From Thermoanaerobaculia bacterium (GTDB lineage Bacteria; Acidobacteriota; Thermoanaerobaculia; Gp7-AA8), in NCBI GenBank assembly GCA_017883205.1, contig JADGNZ010000001.1:62001-126000 (forward strand): a stretch of DNA of 64,000 bases, read 5' to 3'. The notes beneath the pieces were generated by a model. The model was not told the origin of the DNA, did not search any database, and worked only from the letters and a program-made list of their open reading frames with translations. Below, piece after piece: positions 54,667-62,497 of the stretch. The translations under genes and the position numbers were made by a program. How positions within the stretch are numbered: the stretch's first letter is position 1; each line of letters begins with the position of its first letter.

Positions 54667-55200
54667 ATGCGGATCGTCACGGCACTCCTCGCGCTTGCGG
54701 CGCTCACGTGCGCCACGCAGCCGAAAGGGCCGGTATGCATCGACCTCTCCGGAACCTACAAACTGGCGGAGCAACCGGTGCGCAAAGGCACTGGTTCGGC
54801 CGCGTTCGTGTTCGGCGAAGGAGCCTCGCTTGCCCGGGTTGAAACGCTGACCATCCTGCAGCCGGGCTGCCGGATCGAGCTACAGGCGAAGGGCGATGGC
54901 GGAAAGACCTACGACGCCGTTCTGGAGAACGATCTCGCCTGGACCGACGACGGAGTTTCAGCAACCTGGTCGCCGCAGAAGACGACCTCCTCCATCCTCG
55001 CAGGTGCGTCGAGCCGCACGCGCACGCTCACGATGCGCCTTTCGCCCCAGCGCGACATGCTGACGATCTCATCCGAATTCGACGAGCGGGGACTGGCTCT
55101 TCTCTTCATGCCGTTTCATGACCACGGCTCCGCGACCTGCGTCATGAAGCGGGTTCCTGCCGCGCTCGATGCTCAGCCTTCCCGGCCTGTCTCCCGCTAA
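54667..55200 (+). CDS. small exported protein of unknown function
   Basis: A 177-residue protein with a signal peptide (about 1-15, MRIVTALLALAALTCA). The Cys could be a lipid anchor but the lipobox is poor (Thr at -1). The mature part is beta-rich with two Cys (CIDLSGTYKLAEQ; ILQPGCRIELQ), like small lipocalin-type or inhibitor-type envelope proteins. Not recognised. It is followed by mmsA 82 bp downstream. Confidence 0.65.
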   Translation: MRIVTALLALAALTCATQPKGPVCIDLSGTYKLAEQPVRKGTGSAAFVFGEGASLARVETLTILQPGCRIELQAKGDGGKTYDAVLENDLAWTDDGVSATWSPQKTTSSILAGASSRTRTLTMRLSPQRDMLTISSEFDERGLALLFMPFHDHGSATCVMKRVPAALDAQPSRPVSR

Positions 55201-55282
55201 AGGCAATTTTCGAGACGCGCGGCGGCTTGATTCTTCGCGCGGCCCGGATAGAGTTCGGAGCGCAATCACCCGAGGAGACTTT

Positions 55283-56764
55283 ATGACCACGATGGAAAGC
55301 CCTGCCCGCACGCAATACCCCGACGTCTGCAACTACATTGGCGGTACGTTTATCGAAGGGGCGGATCGCTACCTCGACGTCTTCAACCCGGCCGACGGGT
55401 CGGTAATCTCCCGTGTGCCGTTGTCGTCCGCGAGCGATGTTGATCGCGCAGTCGCGGCTGCGAAGAAAGCGTTTCCCGGCTGGTCGGCGACTCCGATCAA
55501 GGAGCGCGTCCAGGTCTTCTATCGATTCAAAGCACTCCTTGAGCAGAACATCGATGAGCTGGCGCGCCTCGTGACCGCGGAGAACGGGAAGATCGACAGC
55601 GAAGCACGCGCCGAGGTGTTGAAGTCGGCAGAGCTCTGCGAGTTTGCCTGCTCGTTACCGCAGATCACGGCCGGCGAAGTTCTCGAAGTCTCGCGCGGGG
55701 TCGAATGCCGCGTCGAGCATTTTCCAGTCGGCGTCGTTGCTTCGATCACGCCGTTCAACTTCCCCAACATGGTTCCTAACTGGACGATCCCGAACGCCAT
55801 CGCGCTCGGCAACTGCATGGTCCTGAAGCCCAGCGAGCTCGTTCCAATCTCCTCGGGCCGCATCGCCGAGCTACTCCGCGATGCCGGTCTGCCTGACGGC
55901 GTGCTCAACATCGTTCACGGCGGCCAGGAGACAGTCGAAGCGATCTGTGACCATCCCGGAATTGAAGGGATCAGCTTCGTCGGCTCGACGAAGGTGGCAA
56001 AGATCGTCTATCGCCGCGGTACCTCGAACTACAAGCGTGTCCTGGCCCTCGGCGGCGCGAAGAACCACCTCATCGTCATGCCGGACGCCGACCCGGAGAT
56101 GACGTCGAGCAACGTCGTTGCCTCGATGTCAGGCTGTGCCGGTCAGCGCTGCATGGCCGCCTCGGTCATGATGGCCGTCGGCAAGAGTGATCACATCATC
56201 GAGCGGATGGTTTCGATCGTTCAGTCGATGCAGCCGGGAGTTCACATCGGACCGGTCATCTCGGCAGCAGCGAAAGCGCGCATCGAGAGCTACATCACCG
56301 AGGCCGAAAAGATGGGCGCGAAGGTGCTCGTCGACGGGCGTGGCTACAAGGTGAAGGGGAAAGAGAACGGCTACTACGTCGGCCCGACGCTGATCGACCG
56401 CGTCACTCCTGACATGCGCATCGCGCAGGAGGAAGTCTTCGGACCGGTGATGGTGATCATCCGCGCGAATGACGTGGCCGAGGCCGTCCGCGTGCAGCAG
56501 CGCTCGCCGTATGGCAACGCAGCCAGTGTCTTCACCGAAAGCGGCGGCGTGGCTCGCTACGTCATGGAGAACGCCAGCGCGGGGATGGTCGGCGTAAACG
56601 TCGGTGTGCCGGTGCCGCGCGAGCCATTCAGCTTCGGCGGCTGGAACGATTCGAAGTTCGGCGTCGGCGACATTACCGGCCGAGGGTCGATCGAGTTCTG
56701 GACGAAGTCGAAGAAGATGACGACCAAGTGGAACAAGGAAGCCGGCGTGAACTGGATGTCTTAA
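55283..56764 (+). CDS. mmsA: methylmalonate-semialdehyde dehydrogenase (CoA-acylating)
   Basis: A 493-residue aldehyde dehydrogenase of the MmsA/IolA group. It oxidises methylmalonate or malonate semialdehyde to propionyl- or acetyl-CoA in valine, beta-alanine or inositol breakdown. NYIGGTFIEG N-terminus, FNFPNMVPNWTIPNAIALGN (about 156-175) and Cys290 in CAGQRCMAAS identify it over ordinary ALDHs; GGAKNHLIVMPDAD is also typical. ATG follows a GAGGAG ribosome site. No other valine or inositol genes are nearby. Confidence 0.95.
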   Translation: MTTMESPARTQYPDVCNYIGGTFIEGADRYLDVFNPADGSVISRVPLSSASDVDRAVAAAKKAFPGWSATPIKERVQVFYRFKALLEQNIDELARLVTAENGKIDSEARAEVLKSAELCEFACSLPQITAGEVLEVSRGVECRVEHFPVGVVASITPFNFPNMVPNWTIPNAIALGNCMVLKPSELVPISSGRIAELLRDAGLPDGVLNIVHGGQETVEAICDHPGIEGISFVGSTKVAKIVYRRGTSNYKRVLALGGAKNHLIVMPDADPEMTSSNVVASMSGCAGQRCMAASVMMAVGKSDHIIERMVSIVQSMQPGVHIGPVISAAAKARIESYITEAEKMGAKVLVDGRGYKVKGKENGYYVGPTLIDRVTPDMRIAQEEVFGPVMVIIRANDVAEAVRVQQRSPYGNAASVFTESGGVARYVMENASAGMVGVNVGVPVPREPFSFGGWNDSKFGVGDITGRGSIEFWTKSKKMTTKWNKEAGVNWMS

Positions 56765-56788
56765 CGGTCGAACGTGACCCCGGTTACC

Positions 56789-56816
56789 TTGATTGAAATC
56801 GCTCCGGTGTCATAAT
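56789..56816 (+). promoter_or_regulatory. candidate promoter of the PspA/ABC/AAA+ operon
   Basis: TTGATT (56789-56794), 16 bp, CATAAT (56811-56816); the -10 box ends 11 nt before the ATG at 56828, so the leader would be about 5 nt. Confidence 0.5.
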
Positions 56817-56827
56817 CCCCTCGTTCC

Positions 56828-57463
56828 ATGAGCGACAACAAGACGTGGGGATCGACCGTGATGGGCTGGTTCGTGGTCAAGGACCAGGCCGAGGGCTCGG
56901 ATGAGCCGGCGCCAGCGGTCGCTGACGACGGTGCCGCGGCGGCGCCGCAAGCGGACGTTCCTGTCTTCAACACCCCCCCTCCGCCTGCGCCGGGCGGCAA
57001 GGTCGACTTCGATAAGGTCTTCGAAGCGGCCGGCATCGATGCCGACGAGCGGCAGCGCGTTTCGCGCACGCTCGAGTTGCTGACCTCACTTCCTCCGGAC
57101 ACGGAGGCTGCGGTCAAGAAGCAGATCGTGATGGCGTCGCTGCGGGCGTTTGGCGTCCCGATCGAAAAGATCATCGAAGCCGGCGCGCAGGAGCTGCAGG
57201 CGCTCGACGGCTATATCCGTGCGGGCGCTGGAGATACGGACAAAGTAACCTCCGAGGCGGACCAACGCATCAAACAATACGAAGAAGAAATCGTAAAACT
57301 CAAGACAGTGATGCAGGACCGGGTCGCAGAACAGCAAAGCGTCGTAACCTCCTGCAACGAGAAGAAGCTCGAGGTGCAGAAAGTCCTCGAGTTCTTCGGG
57401 CAGGAAGCGGTTGCACGCGTCGTTCGCGAATCGCCGAAGCTACAAGAACCATCAGGGAGCTGA
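56828..57463 (+). CDS. helical protein paired with PspA, unknown function
   Basis: A 211-residue protein: short N-terminal part (MGWFVVKDQ), an acidic Pro/Ala-rich linker (about 20-58), a compact helical domain (about 60-135; [22 protein letters not shown]) and a C-terminal coiled coil (about 140-205; [18 protein letters not shown]). No membrane segment. It is not a PspA itself. It lies 5 bp before pspA, so the two are co-translated and probably interact; the coiled coil could pack on PspA filaments. I do not recognise the family. Confidence 0.72.
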   Translation: MSDNKTWGSTVMGWFVVKDQAEGSDEPAPAVADDGAAAAPQADVPVFNTPPPPAPGGKVDFDKVFEAAGIDADERQRVSRTLELLTSLPPDTEAAVKKQIVMASLRAFGVPIEKIIEAGAQELQALDGYIRAGAGDTDKVTSEADQRIKQYEEEIVKLKTVMQDRVAEQQSVVTSCNEKKLEVQKVLEFFGQEAVARVVRESPKLQEPSGS

Positions 57464-57468
57464 GAACT

Positions 57469-58167
57469 ATGGGAGTTTTTTCGAGACTGGGTAATCTCTG
57501 GAAGGGCTTTCTTTCTCTTTGGATTGCTGACATCGAGCAGGAGCACCCCGAGATCGCGTACGAGAACGCGATCAACTCGATGATCGCCAAGTACGCCAAG
57601 CTGAAGGGCGCCACCGCGGCGATCATCCGCCGCCGCGAAGATCTCGATGATCGTTTCAAGAAGGCGAACGCTGATCTGGCCCAGACCGCGGCGGAGCTGA
57701 ATACGGCGGTCGAGACGAATCAGGACGATCTTGCGGTCATCCTCATTCAGAAGAAGAATCAGCTCACGGCCGACATCGCAGAGATGCAGACGGACCTCGA
57801 GACGGCGCACTCCGATGCGCAGTCGGCGAAGACGTCGCTCCTCGGCGTGCAGTCGGAGATCAAGAAGCTGCAGGCCGAGCGTGAAACGATGCTGGCCAAG
57901 ATGCAGTCGGCACAGGCGCGGATCAAGATTCAGGAACAGCTCGACGGCCTTTCGGTCGACGATGAGGTGCGCGCGCTCGACAACGTGCGGACGCACATCA
58001 AGAACACGATCGCCGAAGCGAACCTCGGCAAAGAGCTTTCCGATTCGTCACTCGACTCCCGTCTGGCCGGCCTTCGCAGTCAGGTCGGCGACGTTCAGGC
58101 CAAACAGGAGCTCGCAGAGATGAAGGCTCGCAAAGCCGCGCAGCAGCAGGGCCAGAAGACGATGTAG
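57469..58167 (+). CDS. PspA/IM30-family protein
   Basis: A 232-residue, almost wholly helical protein of the PspA/Vipp1 family, which belongs to the ESCRT-III superfamily and coats or remodels membranes. It starts with an amphipathic helix ([20 protein letters not shown]), as PspA does for membrane binding, followed by the long coiled coil (about 25-160) and further helices to 225. Unlike E. coli PspA there is no pspBC or pspF nearby; instead it sits in an operon with an ABC transporter and an AAA+ ATPase. A membrane-protection or scission role is likely. Confidence 0.9.
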   Translation: MGVFSRLGNLWKGFLSLWIADIEQEHPEIAYENAINSMIAKYAKLKGATAAIIRRREDLDDRFKKANADLAQTAAELNTAVETNQDDLAVILIQKKNQLTADIAEMQTDLETAHSDAQSAKTSLLGVQSEIKKLQAERETMLAKMQSAQARIKIQEQLDGLSVDDEVRALDNVRTHIKNTIAEANLGKELSDSSLDSRLAGLRSQVGDVQAKQELAEMKARKAAQQQGQKTM

Positions 58168-58237
58168 TCATTGGTCATCCCGGGCGTGAGCGCGGGAGCT
58201 GCTCACCTCGGGCTCGCAAGGTTTCTTGGAGGATCTG

Positions 58238-59872
58238 ATGAAACTCACTCCGTTCGCAAAATTCTTCATTACCGTGGTGGTCCTTGCCGTCGTCGGATAT
58301 GCGGCCTACCACTACAAAGGCGCCGACATTCGCAAGTGGGCCACCGGCAGCGACAAAGGGCAATCGCAGACCAGTACGAGCGCGGTCGGCAGCAGCGATT
58401 TCGATGCCCTCAAGAACGCGCCGGCGGACCCGTCGCGCGATGCCTCCGTCACCGGTGTCTCCGCCGTCAACGTCAGCGGCGGCAAGTTGACTCGCCCGCT
58501 CGTCGTTGCCATCAATACCTGGGCCGGTCACTCGCCCGGGATCGTTTTCAACAACGGGCTGGATCCAAGCGATTCATCGAACTTTCGCCGCAAGTACGGG
58601 CTGGATGTGAAGTTCGTGTTGATCGAAGACCCTGCCTCGAAGCTGGCTGCATTCCGCAAGGGCGACGTCGACATCATGTGGAACACCGTCGACAACTGGG
58701 CGCGCGAGGCTTCGATCCTCGCCGAGAACGGCCAGAAGGCGAAGTCGGTGATCATGCAGGACTGGTCCCGCGGCGGCGACGGCATCGTCTCGCTGGCCTC
58801 GATCAACTCGATCGAGCAACTCAAGGGGCACAAGATCGCCTGCACCCAGTTCACACCGTCGCATTTCCTGCTGCTCTATCTCCTGTCGCAGTCAGGCCTG
58901 TCGGCCGACGATCGAGCCGCCGTCGAGAAGAACATCATCTTCACTCAGGATGCGCCGGCCGCGGCCGCAATGTTCAAAGCGAAGCAGGTCGATGCTGCCG
59001 TAACGTGGGAGCCCGATCTCTCCGGAGCCGTCACCGCACGCGGCGACGAAGCGCACGTTCTGGTCTCTACCACCGCCGCAACCAACATCATCGCCGACAC
59101 GCTTTGCGCGCGGCAGGACGTGATCGACAAGGCCCCCGAGTCGGTGCGCGACTTCGTTCACGGCTGGCTCGACGGCATCGAGATGATGAAGAACGATCCA
59201 GCCAACGCTTACGCGATCGTTGGCAAAGCGCTGAAGCTGGACACGGACACCGTTTCGGGAATGCTCTCCGGACTCAAGCTCACGACCTATGCGGACAACG
59301 CGCAGTTCTACGGACTGTCCGGCGGCAAAGCCCACTACGACACTCTGTTCGAGACTGCGTTCGTGATCTGGCGCAAGAAGGGGCTGGTCACACGCTCGGT
59401 CGAGGCGAAGGACTGGGTCGATACGCGCTTCCTGAATTCGCTCGCCGCCAGCTACGGAACGCAGAAGGTTGAAGAGCCGAAGATCGCTGCGAAAGCGCCG
59501 TCAGCGAATGACCGCGCCATCATCAACAAACAGATCGAGGTTCACTTCACGCCGGGGTCCGACGACATCATGCCGGGCTCGTTCTTCGTCCTCGACTCCC
59601 TCGGCGACACCATGACGTCATTCGGCAACACCTACCTGCGCGTTGAAGGAAACACTGACGCCACTGGGTCACCCACCAAGAACATGACGCTCTCCGAACG
59701 GCGCGCTCTGGCGGTAAAGAACTACATCGTCAAGACGTTCCCGAACATCGATCCGAACCGCTTCCAGACCATCGGCCGCGGCTCAACCAATCCGGTCGCC
59801 GATAACTCCAGCGAAGCCGGGCGCCAGTTGAATCGCCGCACGGAGATCAAGGTCGTTCTCACGACCCAGTAA
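58238..59872 (+). CDS. substrate-binding protein fused to OmpA peptidoglycan-binding domain
   Basis: A 544-residue fusion. An N-terminal membrane anchor (about 7-25) leads through a Ser/Ala linker to a NitT/TauT-type periplasmic-binding domain (about 85-410; AINTWAGHSPGIVFNNG, DVDIMWNTVDNW, ACTQFTPSHFLLLYLLSQSG). A C-terminal OmpA/MotB domain (about 428-544) has VEGNTDATGS and LSERRALAVKNYI for diaminopimelate binding. It would be fixed to both inner membrane and cell wall. ATG follows TTGGAGGA. It overlaps the permease gene by one base, so it belongs to that transporter. The ligand is unknown. Confidence 0.88.
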   Translation: MKLTPFAKFFITVVVLAVVGYAAYHYKGADIRKWATGSDKGQSQTSTSAVGSSDFDALKNAPADPSRDASVTGVSAVNVSGGKLTRPLVVAINTWAGHSPGIVFNNGLDPSDSSNFRRKYGLDVKFVLIEDPASKLAAFRKGDVDIMWNTVDNWAREASILAENGQKAKSVIMQDWSRGGDGIVSLASINSIEQLKGHKIACTQFTPSHFLLLYLLSQSGLSADDRAAVEKNIIFTQDAPAAAAMFKAKQVDAAVTWEPDLSGAVTARGDEAHVLVSTTAATNIIADTLCARQDVIDKAPESVRDFVHGWLDGIEMMKNDPANAYAIVGKALKLDTDTVSGMLSGLKLTTYADNAQFYGLSGGKAHYDTLFETAFVIWRKKGLVTRSVEAKDWVDTRFLNSLAASYGTQKVEEPKIAAKAPSANDRAIINKQIEVHFTPGSDDIMPGSFFVLDSLGDTMTSFGNTYLRVEGNTDATGSPTKNMTLSERRALAVKNYIVKTFPNIDPNRFQTIGRGSTNPVADNSSEAGRQLNRRTEIKVVLTTQ

Positions 59873-60681
59873 TGGCCACACGCCGCAAGATTTCGATCTG
59901 GTCGATTCGCCAGCCCGTGCCGCGCGGCACGGCGCTGGCGCTCGCATTCGTGATGCCGATCGTCGTCATCGGCGCGTGGAGCATTGTCAGCTACGGCCAC
60001 CTGGCGCCGGCCGACTTCCTTCCGTCGCCGAGTGAGGTGATTCGCGGCACGCTGCAGCTCTTCATTCAGTACGAGCTCTTCACCTCGATCGTGATCTCGA
60101 CGCAGCGGATCGTGACCGCGTTCCTCCTGGCCTCCGCGGTGGCGATTCCGCTCGGGATCCTGATGGGCGCGTTTAACCCGATCAATCACCTCTTCGACTC
60201 GATCGTCGCGCCGTTGCGGTACATGCCGATCTCGGCATTCATTCCGCTGCTCATCCTCTGGTTCGGCATTTACGACCAGGAGAAGATCGCCTTTCTGTTT
60301 CTTGGGGTATTCGTCTATCTGCTTCCGGTAGTGGTTTCGGCGATTCGTGCCGTTCCCGAGGAGTTGGTGCAGACCGCGCTGACTCTAGGCGCATCAAAGT
60401 GGCAGGTCGTCCGCACCGTGCTCCTGCCATCGGCGCTTCCGGAGATCTTCGAATCGTTCCGAGTGATGAATGCGATCCTCTGGACTTACGTCATCCTCGC
60501 CGAAGCGGTGAATCCCGAGCATGGACTCGGATACATGGTCGAGCTTGCCCGAACGCATCAGAAAGCTTCGTGGTCGTTCGCCGGATTGATCGTCATCGGT
60601 GGCATTGGCCTCATCACCGATCAGGTCATTCGCATGATCTCTGCGCTTCTCTTTCGCTGGAAGGAAGACGCTGATGGCTGA
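59872..60681 (+). CDS. ABC transporter permease, NitT/TauT type
   Basis: A 269-residue BPD_transp_1 permease with about six membrane segments. FLPSPSEVIRGTLQLF (about 47-62) is the TauC/SsuC signature, and the EAA loop is ALTLGASKWQVVRTVLLPSALPEIF (about 164-188), which contacts the ATPase. The start overlaps the last base of the binding-protein stop (TAATG), and the end overlaps the ATPase start by 8 bp. Confidence 0.93.
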   Translation: MATRRKISIWSIRQPVPRGTALALAFVMPIVVIGAWSIVSYGHLAPADFLPSPSEVIRGTLQLFIQYELFTSIVISTQRIVTAFLLASAVAIPLGILMGAFNPINHLFDSIVAPLRYMPISAFIPLLILWFGIYDQEKIAFLFLGVFVYLLPVVVSAIRAVPEELVQTALTLGASKWQVVRTVLLPSALPEIFESFRVMNAILWTYVILAEAVNPEHGLGYMVELARTHQKASWSFAGLIVIGGIGLITDQVIRMISALLFRWKEDADG

Positions 60682-61549
60682 CGAACAACCGCAAGCAGGC
60701 GAACCGGGAACCGTCGCTGTCACCGCCGACGCCAAGCCGTCGAAGGCAACCTACGTCAGCGAGCGTGCCGAACAAGCGCGGCTGCGCATCACTGACCTCG
60801 GCGTGACGTACGTCGGCCACGATGGCCGCGAGACAGAAGCGGTGCGCGAAGTGACGCTCGACATCGCCGACAAGCCCAACGTCGGCGAAATCGTCGTTTT
60901 TCTGGGGCCGTCCGGCTGCGGTAAGTCGACGATTCTCAAAGCGGTGGCCGGCCTGCTCGCTCCGACGAGGGGCGAGATCCTCATCGACGGCGTACCGGTC
61001 ACCGGCGTCGGCCGCGATCGCGGAATGGTGTTTCAGGCATACACCTCGTTTGGATGGCTGACGGTTCGACAGAACGTCGAGTACGGCCTTCGCCTACAGG
61101 GTCTCGACGCAAAAGAGCGTGCGACGCGCTCAAAGAAGTATCTCGAAGCAGTCGGACTCGCCGACTTCGCTGACCGTTATCCGAAAGACCTCTCTGGCGG
61201 CATGAAGCAGCGCGTGGCCATCGCGCGGACGCTGATCAACAAGCCGAAGCTGGTGCTGATGGACGAGCCGTTCGGCGCGCTCGATCCGCAAACCCGTTGG
61301 GGGATGCAGAGTCTTCTCCTCGACGTATCGCGCGACGAGGACAACACGATCCTGTTCGTCACGCATGACGTATCAGAAGCGGTCTATCTCGCCGATTCGA
61401 TCTACGTTATGGCCCCGCGTCCGACCAAAATCCTCCATCGTGTCGATGTGCCCTTTTTCCAGAATCGGGACATGGCTCTGAAGTCGTCAAAGGAGTTTCG
61501 AGGGGTGGAACAGAAACTCCTCGACTTCCTGTACGCGCCAGCCTCGTAG
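60674..61549 (+). CDS. ABC transporter ATP-binding protein, NitT/TauT type
   Basis: A 291-residue ATPase with Walker A (GPSGCGKST, about 78-86), Q-loop (VFQAYTSFGWLTV), signature LSGGMKQR and Walker B (LVLMDEPFGALDPQTR), all intact. The 40-residue N-terminal extension is longer than in TauB. It powers the transporter whose binding domain carries the OmpA fusion. A TAGAAT box covering the stop codon may start a second transcript for the next gene. Confidence 0.94.
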   Translation: MADEQPQAGEPGTVAVTADAKPSKATYVSERAEQARLRITDLGVTYVGHDGRETEAVREVTLDIADKPNVGEIVVFLGPSGCGKSTILKAVAGLLAPTRGEILIDGVPVTGVGRDRGMVFQAYTSFGWLTVRQNVEYGLRLQGLDAKERATRSKKYLEAVGLADFADRYPKDLSGGMKQRVAIARTLINKPKLVLMDEPFGALDPQTRWGMQSLLLDVSRDEDNTILFVTHDVSEAVYLADSIYVMAPRPTKILHRVDVPFFQNRDMALKSSKEFRGVEQKLLDFLYAPAS

Positions 61550-61552
61550 AAT
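61547..61552 (+). promoter_or_regulatory. TAGAAT box, possible internal leaderless start
   Basis: TAGAAT ends 6 nt before the GTG at 61559 and includes the TAG stop of the ATPase gene. Confidence 0.35.
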
Positions 61553-61558
61553 GATCCC

Positions 61559-62497
61559 GTGCCCGATCCTCCGAAAAAGGACGCCTCGCCGCTACAGACT
61601 GTGACGTCGCAGCAGCGTGCGCCGAAGACAGCCGCTGTGGCGAAGCCCGCGCAACCGCAGGCGGACCTCGGCCGCGCCATTCGCGAGACCGCCACCGACG
61701 CGGTCAAAGAGGCTGCCTTTCACAACCGGCCCTACCTGAAGATGGCCTTCGCCAATCCCTACAACCTCTCGCTGCTTCTCGGCGGTGTGACGGCGTCGCT
61801 GCTCACCGCCAATCCTCTACCCGGAGTCATCGCGCTCGGCGCCGAGGCACTCTGGCTTCTGCACGGATCCGACTCGCAATACCTTCGCCGCATTCTCTGG
61901 GACCCGCGCCTGGAAAAGATCCGACTGGCGATGGAAGAGCAGGACCGCGCGGAAAAGATGAAGGATCTTCCGGACAGCGAGAAGGAGCGCGTGAACGGGC
62001 TGGTTGCGCGCGAGCAGCAGATCAACAAGCTGGCCTCTGCCAACCCTTCATTCACCGGTGACCTTCTGCGCACCGAGCTAGTGAAGACGCACAAGCTCGT
62101 CGAGTCGTTTCTGGAGATGGCGCTGACCGTGAACCGCTACGAAAACTACCTCGGCACAGTGGACGTAGATGCGCTCGAGCGCGATCGGGAGCGCTGGCAC
62201 GACCGATCGATCGCACAGCAGGCCAGTGCGCCCGAGCGAGACATTGCCCTTAAGAACTTTGCCGTGATCCAGAAGCGCGTCGAGCGCGTTCACGAGATTG
62301 GCCGCTACCTCGGCGTCGCCCGCGCGCAACTCGATCTCATCGAGAACTCGTTCCAGCTCATCGCCGATCAGATCGTGACCATGCAGTCGCCCAACGAGCT
62401 GTCCGGACAACTCGACGATCTGCTCGACGGCGTCGATTCCATCCGCCAGACCGCGATCGACACCGAGAAACTACTCAACGGAACGGAGAGCGTATGA
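61559..62497 (+). CDS. membrane/coiled-coil protein of unknown function
   Basis: A 312-residue protein: Pro/Ala/Lys-rich N-terminus (1-40), a hydrophobic hairpin (about 67-102, NLSLLLGGVTASLLTANPLPG then ALGAEALWLLHG) and a long helical part (about 115-310) with coiled-coil character. It starts with GTG and its stop overlaps the AAA+ start (ATGA). It is not recognised, but the layout (membrane hairpin plus cytosolic helical arm) and tight coupling suggest an adaptor between the membrane and the AAA+ ATPase. Confidence 0.75.
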   Translation: MPDPPKKDASPLQTVTSQQRAPKTAAVAKPAQPQADLGRAIRETATDAVKEAAFHNRPYLKMAFANPYNLSLLLGGVTASLLTANPLPGVIALGAEALWLLHGSDSQYLRRILWDPRLEKIRLAMEEQDRAEKMKDLPDSEKERVNGLVAREQQINKLASANPSFTGDLLRTELVKTHKLVESFLEMALTVNRYENYLGTVDVDALERDRERWHDRSIAQQASAPERDIALKNFAVIQKRVERVHEIGRYLGVARAQLDLIENSFQLIADQIVTMQSPNELSGQLDDLLDGVDSIRQTAIDTEKLLNGTESV

